Of a stretch of 40,708 nucleotides of DNA, positions 33,058 to 40,708 are shown one piece after another; within the stretch, counting starts at the first letter, position 1; every line of letters starts with the position of its first letter. The notes under the pieces were generated by a model, which did no database searches, was not told the DNA's origin, and worked only from the letters and a program-made list of their open reading frames with translations. The translations under genes were made by a program, and so were the position numbers. The stretch comes from JAFGFY01 sp964520425 (GTDB lineage Bacteria > Desulfobacterota > DSM-4660 > Desulfatiglandales > HGW-15), in NCBI GenBank assembly GCA_964520425.1, contig CAZFMX010000022.1, positions 1-40,708 of the forward strand, written 5' to 3'.

Positions 33058-36000
33058 CTATTCTGGTCTAATCCACACCCCGATTCCTGGATCGTCTACC
33101 TCAATTATCAAACCGATGGCTGATGATGTCACTATGCTGTTTTTATCTACCCGCTGGTCAAAGGTAGTCGTTTCTCGTCTATGTCCGTACTTTGTCGGAT
33201 CAAACAGTTTCGCCACAATTCTTTCGGCGATCTCACTGGCCTTTGCTCCTTTTTTGGTCTGAACAGTTACTCGGCTCAACCCAACGGGGCTACGTTGAAC
33301 AAGTGTAACACTCCCGCCTTTGGCACCCCCCTTTGATGTGAGAATCTCTATTCTGACCTGTGCTATCTCGCTTTTCAGTGGCAGACCGATCGACTCTATC
33401 CCAATCTGTACACCCATCGCTTCGCCGGGGTTCGCTCTGACCTCCGTAAAAATTTGCTTTGCCCGAACATCAGGATTATTAAACATAAGGAATTCGCGCT
33501 TCGATCCTATGTCTTCAACCTCATGTTCTTCTTCCTTAGCTTCTCTTATCTTGGCATGATAACCGTCTTTTCGTCGGTTGAATTTATCTACACCTGATCT
33601 TAGTGCTTCGTAATCGCTGTCATAAGCCCCAATTTCGATAACTTCAAATCTAGTTTCACCACCGCCTGAATCGAGTGATGGGAAGGCCGTTGGTTTTACA
33701 TACAAGCGAGCAACTGACTTATCTGTCAACCTGCGAATGCTAAGAAGGCTACTCGGTGGATTGCGGTCGAGCGATCTTTCCCTCCTGAAAGGAATGGTAA
33801 TTTGGTACCCATCACACGATACTCTTATCTGCCTGGCGTTTTTCGATGTTTCACCTGGGCCTGACCGGACCAACGTATCTTTGACGACACCTTCGTCAAT
33901 CGAAATCATTTCCGTCTTACCGTAATACTTTTCGTTCAAAGCAATCAACCGCCCCTTTTCGTCTACCATCAACTTACCCCCCCTAGCATCGGATTCGTGC
34001 CGTGATAGGGTTTGTCCCAAACTGTCAAGGAGCGAAATCTCGATAGCCGACATTTTTGCTTTCGTGAACGCGTGTCCAAACACATAACTACCGGCATATC
34101 CTCTAGAATTGAACACTATATGTTGATAGACCATTGGATGATAGCTCAGCATGAAAGCTCCACGTCCATGCGTGGCCGCATAGACGACTTGATTCACTAA
34201 GTCGAAGCTGATATCATACACGGGAACATTCGGCATCCCGAGCGCGGGACCATATGGTAGCCAGCCGGTCCCGAAGTGAATGCAGAATGCCTCAAATACT
34301 CCACGAAGATTCCGACGATACATGCCCTGGTCAGTGCCAAGGTAAAGGATGTGAGGTTCATCGGGCTTGACTCGAATCACCTTGACTGGAACGTTACTTG
34401 GCAATCCATCGTCGAACGGCTCCCAGGAAGCTCCTTTATCATTGGTACGCCATACCTTCGGGAAATCGTTGAATCCCGAATAACAAATGTAGGCTATTCT
34501 ATGGTCCAGGGGATCCACTTCCATGTGCGTTGGGGTACTAACCGGAAGACCACTGGAGATTCCCTCACCGCCTACTTGCGTCCAGCAAGACAGGTCTATA
34601 CATCCACCAAGGTCGCTACTTACCTACACATCTCCATTGTGAAGCGAGAGGTACACGACCTGTGGGTTCGATCTGGAGACAGCTACAGCAGATATCGCGT
34701 TACGGCGTTCAATCTCAGGCAGGATGTCTGGCGAGATGTCGAATTCCGGGCTGATGGCCTCCCACGTGGCCCCGTCACTCGCTCTCCAGTAAAGCCTGTT
34801 GGTCCCAAAGTATAACTCAAGGGTTTGCGGGTGCATTATGAATGGAGGAAAGAACAGGTATGGATCTGAGCTGTCAATACCTGTCGCGAAAACCACAAAC
34901 GTGGCGAGACTCGGAGTGAGGCTTAAAGCCCGACGAGGAGACACATCATATAATGAAGCGTAATACAAATCATCCCTAGCAATCATACAGTCGCCTCCGT
35001 CACCATCAAGGACAAACTGCCATAAGGGGCTACCGGTGAAAAATAGTGTCCCATTATCCTGAGTGCCTGCAAGAACTTCGGTTGGTCCTTCCCAGCTGCT
35101 GCTTGAGATGGAGTAAAACTGCACAGTCTGAAGCCCCTGGTTCAGTGGGTCCACCACATACATCCCGGAATTGGGATGATATTTTTTATAGAAGCCCCCA
35201 TCACTGGCGATATATTGGAAAAGAGGATCGGAATTGTCAGGAAAGCACATCGTTTGTATGTCAAGGTGAATGTTTGCATCTAGTTTAACGAAACCGTTTC
35301 CGTAATCGTTAGAGAACCAAAGCTCCAAACCTCCATAGTAAATCTTATTGACATCCGTTGGATGACATTCGAGCATGTGGGTGTATCGTGAATAGGTTCT
35401 GATGTACTCGGTATTTTCTGCCGCATGCCACGTCGTTCCTCCATCTATGGAATTAAAGAACAGCGGGTTCTCTCCCCCAACGTAAGTCTCCGACGGGCAG
35501 CGGCCGTAGGCTGCATAGATTACATCCTGGTCAGCTGGGGAGACGGCGGTTTCAACGTGGTCAAACTCGACTGTCGCGGGGTTTGGAAGCACGTTTGAGA
35601 CGTTCGGGCAACTCGACACGGTGGTTTGTGTTGGTCCAAACGGGCACCATACATCACCAACCGCAAGTCGGAAGATCCCTTCACCGTGGAATCCCACGAG
35701 CAGCGTCGTTCCCTGTACCTCCATATCGGAAGGTAGTGAGTTACCAGGATTTTCACCCACCTTCGTCCACGTTTGCCCTTCATCATTTGACCGGTGAACA
35801 CCGTATTCGGCCTCCGGCGTCGGAGCTGTTACAATGGTAGTTGACCCTGACGCACTCTTGCCTTTAGACACGGCAATGTAGATCGTCTGCCCCACCCTTA
35901 CAATGTCAATTATACTCCCGTACATAAAGAGTTCGTCTGAATTACCGACAAGACCGAGGACATATTCACCCTCGGATTCGTTCCAGATTAACTTGTAGAG

Positions 36001-36417
36001 TCCCTTCCCATAATAGGTGTCGCGCCGTATGTTGTTCTCACCAGTACCTATCCACACAGTGTTGCATCTCTCGTTGTTACAGTTCTCCAGAAGGAGTGAG
36101 CCGATAGATAGCCATGGGGCCAAGTCCGTCATGTTCTCCCATTGGTAGTCAATATCGTTGATGTTCGAAGAGTGCCATACTCCCCCTGTAGCAGTCCCTA
36201 GCCAAACGTCACTCTTATTCAGGGGATTCACCGCAATGACAGTTGCTCTTCCACTATCGGGTGGATCATAGATAGATCCAACTATTCCGTCCGGTCCGAT
36301 CGACACCCACTCACCAAGAGGGTGAGAGGCGACCATGGGGCAGTCGCACCTTCGAACCAGCATCATTGCACTAATTAGGCCAGCTACCAACAACACGATC
36401 GATACCTTTATCTTCAT
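33058..36417 (-). pseudogene. Large secreted BNR/sortilin-like beta-propeller protein with one in-frame TAG
   Basis: The frame runs from ATG 36417 (AAAGGAG upstream) for 1120 codons, broken only by TAG at 34624-34626. A signal peptide or anchor is at residues 3-22. The N-terminal part has repeated exo-sialidase/VPS10-like blades (VIAVNPLNKSDVWLGTATGG, GVHRSNDEGQTWTKVG, FFNSIDGGTTWHAA, VWRTNDKGASW). The C-terminal 350 residues are a different, unrecognised domain. The stop sits in NGDV-stop-VSSDLGG, where family blades read VWVS, so TGG (Trp) to TAG is the simplest origin. It could be a recent nonsense mutation, a strain variant or a suppressed codon. Gene calling would split it into two ORFs. 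Confidence 0.85.
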
Positions 36418-36460
36418 ACTTCACTCCTTTCAGGAGGTACTCTTTTCGCCGGTTTCCCCT

Positions 36461-36914
36461 GATTTTTTGACACGCCAGATTTTGGACATTGGGAAAGTAG
36501 TAGAAAGCAAAATCCAAATAAAACCGCCGTATGAGTTTTTGCTGACTCTGCCTGGCGTGGGCAAAATCTTAGGGTTAACCATCATGCTGGAAACAGGTCC
36601 CATAAGCCGCTTTTCCAAAGTAGGACATTATGTGTCTTACTGTAGAAAAGTGACAACCCAATGGAGCAGCAACGGCAAATCAAAGGGCAAGGGGAACAAA
36701 AAGAACGGAAACAAGTACCTTGCTTGGGCTTTCTCCGAAGCTGCTGAGCTATCAAAACGCTATGATCCCTATGCCAAAAGATACTACACAAAAAAAAACA
36801 CTGAAAACGAACAGAATGGTGGCTCATAATACCCTGGCTCATAAATTGGCTCGGGCCGCCTACTGGGTCATGAAGGCTCAAGTCCCTTTCAGCCATGAGA
36901 AACTCTTTGCATGA
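36461..36914 (+). pseudogene. IS110-family transposase remnant (C-terminal domain, frameshifted)
   Basis: Translation gives FLLTLPGVGKILGLTIMLET, SYCRKVTTQWSSNGKSKGKG and AWAFSEAAELSKRYDP, the IS116/IS110/IS902 C-terminal transposase domain. After a run of nine A near 36790 the match moves to the next frame (TNRMVAHNTLAHKLARAAYW, ending in EKLFA). One A too many explains it. The N-terminal DEDD/RuvC-like half is absent, so the element is inactive. The remnant starts about 40 bases upstream of the beta-propeller gene, so it may have landed in its promoter region. Confidence 0.88.
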
Positions 36915-37545
36915 ATGGAAGGCAGATCTAGAAATGGGGTTGGAAAAACCACAAGACTTGATTGGCAGCTCCTCCCATTCATGAATGATCGTTCTGACAA
37001 CATTCTTACTGCCCATAGCGTGAACCACGAGGGATTTGTTCATAACCATAAGATTTGTAACAATCGATTGGGCACGGTATGGTACCGAAGATTTTCTGGG
37101 CCGCCTTAGGCGGTAGGGGTTCTCTACAAAATGCCCTAGATCCTGATGGGTGACTGGTGCAGCAAGATCGACATCGATAAACATATGAAATAGCGGCAAC
37201 GGTAACGATATTGTAGAGCAATATACACCTGTGAGCGAGAAAATTTCCTTGCTATGGATACGCCTTTACTCTTGACAGGCGCCTTTTAATGGGTGACACC
37301 ATTATGATTCTGTAATCTTCACTTTGCCCAAGTAAAGACTACCCTAATTTGTAATAACCCGCCGACACCCTCAGCGGGATCGATTCTTCGCAGCAGCGTT
37401 CCGGAGTCCATCATACGTACGTAGTCGAAACTCTGGAGTCATCACATTTCCTTTGGACTACTGGATGTAATATCCAACGATAACGTTAGCCATCACAGGT
37501 TTGGGTGGAGCATAGCGTAAAATGACATAATGTTCCCGAGTGCTA
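36915..37545. other. Intergenic stretch after the IS110 remnant
   Basis: About 630 bases. It probably includes the non-coding right end of the IS110 element. A small hairpin CCGCC-TTA-GGCGG lies at 37101-37113. Near 37480-37555, AGCCATCAC and GTGGTGGCT form a 9-bp inverted pair (one G-T). No gene is supported. Confidence 0.4.
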
Positions 37546-38402
37546 TTATGGTGGTGGCTGATAGGGTCGCCCTTTTAAAGTAATCTTGAATTCTGGAGTT
37601 GAGTCCACCCATCTGCCATCGTGAAAAATCTGATAAATAAGCACCAATGTGGAATTATCGTACAAGTCTCCCGGTGTGAGATTCCATCGAACTCCAACTA
37701 CAGCATAATCGCCACATGAGAGTTCCTGGGTAGTCGGAGGTCTATCAAAAATCTCAAACTTTGTTTCGTCATAGAGAAGTCCTACAGCGGATATCCTATG
37801 AGGATTGTCGCCGGGTATTAGACGCTGTATAAATATCTGTTTCTCGCGGGGATTATAATTCGGAATTGCTGATTCTGGAAGAAATTTCACCTCTCCAACA
37901 CGATTAGACGATGGTCTGCCACCCCTTTCAAACCAGGTCGCGCTTCCAAACTCAACGACTTCCGTTTTCAAAGGAGTATCATTTGAGTCTATCCTTTTAG
38001 TCGAATACCCATATAAGCCCCTTTTGTATCTAATGCGATAGTGATAACTGTACTCACTGTTGCACATGTTGTCCGTATGGTATACTCACAGGCCTTTGCC
38101 GCTGGACCCAGTGTACTCCCGCATTTGGTGCTCTGTGCCATTGATGGTTACAGTACATGTGATGTTGGTAACATTTTACGGCTTCGTCTCAATGAAAAAC
38201 CAGTGAGACAATTCCTTGTTAGCGTCATTAATTTCGTCGAGTGTAGATTGTGGATAATAGAAAGCTTCTGTCTTGTCCAACAGAAATCCACTATTAGCCC
38301 ATGCAGGCTGTTCCAAGGGTGTAAGGTCTTGAACCTTAAGTTTGCAGCCGACGCTTAAAAAACGAATGTCAAAACAAGAAAAATGGTCCTTGACTTATTC
38401 AT
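37546..38402 (-). pseudogene. Lipoprotein gene with a frameshift and two in-frame stops
   Basis: ATG at 38402 has AAAGGAG at six bases. The start MNKSRTIFLVLTFVF stops at once, but adding one T to the T-run at about 38355 gives a perfect lipoprotein signal with lipobox LSVGC. The restored frame continues (LTPLEQPAWANSGFLLDKTE) to TAA 38176-38178 and TGA 38086-38088. It then runs intact to 37546 with a 173-codon tail (SATWFERGGRPSSN, IPGDNPHRISAVGLLYDE). All segments after the frameshift are in one frame, which shows a single decayed gene of about 285 codons. The family is not recognised. It lies just downstream of the intact beta-propeller gene on the same strand. Confidence 0.75.
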
Positions 38403-38523
38403 GGTTCTCTCCTTTAATTCGTCTAACGAACAAAAAGAACAACAATGCCATTGCCACAAATGATCTAGAAATCCTATAACCGAAAATGGTAGGCGATCCG
38501 ACATATGATAAATATAATATTTA

Positions 38524-39891
38524 CTATTCGCTGGGAGCATATCGCCAGATACCAGGAGTTCTATCATGTTCCCTTCCAACTACGATGATTACATTTTCAC
38601 CTTCACCATCCGTCCCGGCGTTGATTACTTGCCCGGCGGCGTAGGCTGGGAAACTTGTTCCTTCTGTCATCATTCTCCATCTCGGATAACCTGTAGCACC
38701 GCGCCAGATAATAGCATAACTGTCATAGATGTGATGATCACCATCAGACCAGCCCTTTCCAACCGCTAGTTCATTGAATCCGAAGGCGTTGATATGTTTG
38801 AGACCTCGAACTTCGTGAGAGCCACCAAAGTAAGGTTTATTTTCGGGATTAGTCGTGGTTAGCCTCTCCCACGAAGCCCCTTTATCCAAGGATTTCCAAA
38901 TCATGGATTCATTTCCAATCGAGTACATCCAGTCGGTGCCCCCAACATAAATTGCTTTTCCGATAATCATTACATCTAGTAGCTCCTGCCACCCATCATT
39001 CACTCCATTTTCTCTCTTTAATGCGAACACTGGGTCGTATGGTGGCAGCATCTGCCAAGCAGCTCCATCCGATGAAAGCCAAATCGCACTATCAAAGTCC
39101 AAGTAATCTGTAATGGCATCGTATCTTCCAACAGCAACATATCTTGGACCATCATTCTCAGCAATATAGTCATTGGTTTCTATAAGTGCATTGATCCTAG
39201 AACTGCGTTCGCGTTGAGGATATGTGGTGGACGGTGTCGCAGATTCTACGAAGATTTCAGACCAGGTCGAAGCATCTCCGCTCGTTGATTTCCATACGGC
39301 CGCACGAGAAGTGAAGCCAGTAGTGTGTTCGTCAGTCATATATTTGGAGCCAGCAGCAAATAAGCCTGAGGGAGTAGCGATAATGTCGGTGACTTCACAG
39401 TTCATACACCCAAAGCCTGAACCATCAAGAGGAACAATGGGGCCAGCCAATGTCCACTCTGTCCCGTTCGTGGATGACCATGCAACAATGCCTTTATTCA
39501 TTTCGCTGATACTACCAACAGCAACGAGGCCTGGACCACCTTCTGTCACAGCAGTAATGGTTGATTGGTAAGTACCGAAGACGGAGTCATCATGGGGAAC
39601 TGTGTCCCAAGTCACCCCATTTGAGGAATACCAAACAGTACCATGGCTGTAATCTGCTCCTGGTAGCACAGCACCCCCTACTGCAACGTATCCAGGACCT
39701 GCTGTAATTACATCATTGATTATCCCGGTCATTGTAGAAGGAGCATTAATTGTGCTTTTACTCCACACAGGTGGATTTGAAACTGGCGGAGGTTTGGGAC
39801 CTGTTGCTAAAATTATTAATATACCCAGAGCAATTATTGCTGGTATAACCAATAAACGTCTAATCCGTGAATTATTATTGAAATCTGTCAT
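38524..39891 (-). CDS. Secreted or anchored beta-propeller-like protein of unknown function
   Basis: 455 residues, frame intact. ATG 39891 has AAAGGAG seven bases upstream. N-terminal helix LLVIPAIIALGILIILATG is a signal or anchor. The rest shows repeated blades with the pattern GYVAVGG...TVWYSSNGVTWDTV, GLVAVGS...VAWSSTNGTEWTL, YVAVGRY...AIWLSSDGAAWQML and MIWKSLDKGASWERL. These are Asp-box-like repeats of BNR/Kelch-type propellers. It resembles the broken 1120-codon gene nearby in repeat style. The function is unknown, probably binding or adhesion at the cell surface. It is the only intact member of this surface-protein group in the last 8 kb. Confidence 0.8.
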   Translation of the reverse strand: MTDFNNNSRIRRLLVIPAIIALGILIILATGPKPPPVSNPPVWSKSTINAPSTMTGIINDVITAGPGYVAVGGAVLPGADYSHGTVWYSSNGVTWDTVPHDDSVFGTYQSTITAVTEGGPGLVAVGSISEMNKGIVAWSSTNGTEWTLAGPIVPLDGSGFGCMNCEVTDIIATPSGLFAAGSKYMTDEHTTGFTSRAAVWKSTSGDASTWSEIFVESATPSTTYPQRERSSRINALIETNDYIAENDGPRYVAVGRYDAITDYLDFDSAIWLSSDGAAWQMLPPYDPVFALKRENGVNDGWQELLDVMIIGKAIYVGGTDWMYSIGNESMIWKSLDKGASWERLTTTNPENKPYFGGSHEVRGLKHINAFGFNELAVGKGWSDGDHHIYDSYAIIWRGATGYPRWRMMTEGTSFPAYAAGQVINAGTDGEGENVIIVVGREHDRTPGIWRYAPSE

Positions 39892-40005
39892 TTGCCCTCT
39901 CCTTTTGGTCTAATGATTGGAAAAACTAATTAACTGCTTTCCTTAAGCCATTAGCCTCATAAATGAACCAATAAATACCCTTGAAATGTATAATTTAATT
40001 CAAAT

Positions 40006-40265
40006 TTAATGAAAGTTATCTGGGTTTCCCACGGACTTATAGCGTTTGGATTCTTGTTTGACTTTCTTGTTCCTTTCATCGATTGTCACTTTTAACTTAT
40101 CGCCGATGCTAATCTCGACGGCTTCATTACACGCCCTTTCTGCTATATCACTGAGACTGGACAGTAGTCTAGTGAGTTGTTTTCTCTAAAGGATATAAAA
40201 AGATCATCGACTAGTGGCCAAACGATAGTGACAATCCAAGTCACCAAGATCATTGCCAATTTCAT
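40006..40265 (-). pseudogene. Small membrane-anchored protein gene split by one-base deletion
   Basis: ATG 40265 has AGGG upstream. The first frame gives a hydrophobic start (MKLAMILVTWIVTIVWPLV) and stops after 41 codons. Adding one A to the AAAA run near 40181 joins it to a charged helical segment (LLSSLSDIAERACNEAVEI, then DKLKVTIDERNKKVKQESK), giving 86 residues. A short anchor plus a coiled-coil-like tail is plausible. The family is unknown and it is too short for ordinary gene calling. Confidence 0.45.
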
Positions 40266-40708
40266 TTCGAGCCCTCTAGATAATCTAGTCTGTCGTCCAA
40301 TTAGTGAGTAGTGAGAATTATTTCTCGTTTATTGGCTGTTCCTCAAGGTCGCCAACAATTCGATTATTGTAAAAAGGTTTTACGGTTTTTTCATATTAAT
40401 TGTTTTTAATGTTGCTACTACTTGAGAAAATCACGAGTTTTATTGGACTATAGATGTTGCCAAATTACCATGAGTTAACGAATTCATAACAATAGATGAT
40501 GATGGAATGAACAGTAATGTGAAAGGAATTGGCGGATTCGGATTGTATAGAATATTAATATTAGATCAGATGGAATTGGAAGTTTTTTTGGAATATTAGG
40601 TTTTCGAAGAAAAAATGTCAATATAATACTAGTTATTAGCTGATAAGAATTCGCTTTTTGTGCTGTCAATGTATGAGTCCGACTTGTATGTCAATGAATA
40701 AGTCGCCG
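40266..40708. other. AT-rich window end, nothing supported
   Basis: A 61-codon minus-strand frame at 40484-40669 has low-complexity, AT-driven composition and no ribosome-binding site. I see no RNA gene or repeat. Confidence 0.3.

Noticed and set aside
34624..34626. Pyrrolysine at the TAG of the large propeller gene
   Set aside because: Pyl is known from methylamine methyltransferases. The local pattern VWVS points to Trp, and no pyl genes are visible in the window.
36582..37199. 205-codon minus-strand ORF opposite the IS110 remnant
   Set aside because: It is antisense to clear transposase homology and then enters non-coding sequence; no domain is seen.
37450..37560. Integron attC-like site from the AGCCATCAC/GTGGTGGCT pair
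   Set aside because: The conserved core boxes do not match and there is no second site or integrase in the window.

Overview
The window looks like chromosomal DNA from a sulfate-reducing Desulfobacterota (the old Deltaproteobacteria). The strongest marker is an aprBA pair for dissimilatory adenylylsulfate reductase. An arylsulfotransferase-like protein, a corrinoid/methyl-pterin methyltransferase pair, DUF1638, a selenocysteine-type ArsS cluster, HD-GYP signalling and many small palindromic intergenic repeats fit the same group. No tRNA, rRNA or CRISPR array was seen.

Left part (1-20.1 kb), mostly minus strand and intact: a VWA-domain protein cut by the window edge and overlapped by an ECF sigma factor; glyoxalase II-like hydrolase; glycerophosphodiesterase; voltage-gated K+ channel; a tightly packed arylsulfotransferase - DUF1638 - transglutaminase-like set; a corrinoid protein with a methyltetrahydrofolate methyltransferase; an unrecognised HTH protein; a plus-strand ParM/Alp-type actin; aprBA with a good promoter, a leader hairpin and a terminator; a plus-strand metallo-beta-lactamase protein; a polyprenyl diphosphate synthase flanked by two inverted MITE copies; and a Ser/Thr kinase with a cyclic-nucleotide-binding domain.

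Middle part (20.1-33 kb): a frameshifted small gene, a beta-helix gene with an in-frame stop, a radical SAM/SPASM gene, and then the most interesting block. This is a minus-strand cluster of FAD disulfide oxidoreductase, AhpD-like protein, ArsS, TVP38/DedA-like membrane protein and a two-domain transferase. The ArsS reading frame meets UGA exactly where relatives have the cysteine of their C-terminal motif. A hairpin with a GU-containing loop follows at bacterial SECIS distance, so I annotate ArsS as a selenoprotein extending past that codon. An HD-GYP gene and a membrane-anchored ferritin-like gene follow, among long gene-poor stretches that hold direct and inverted repeats.

Right part (33-40.7 kb): secreted beta-propeller-like and lipoprotein genes, several broken. 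One has a single amber codon, one has a frameshift plus two stops, and one tiny gene is frameshifted. An IS110 transposase remnant sits among them. The contrast between an intact metabolic left half and a decaying, repeat-rich right half is a main feature of the window. Several lesions lie in or beside homopolymer runs, so assembly error must be excluded for those.
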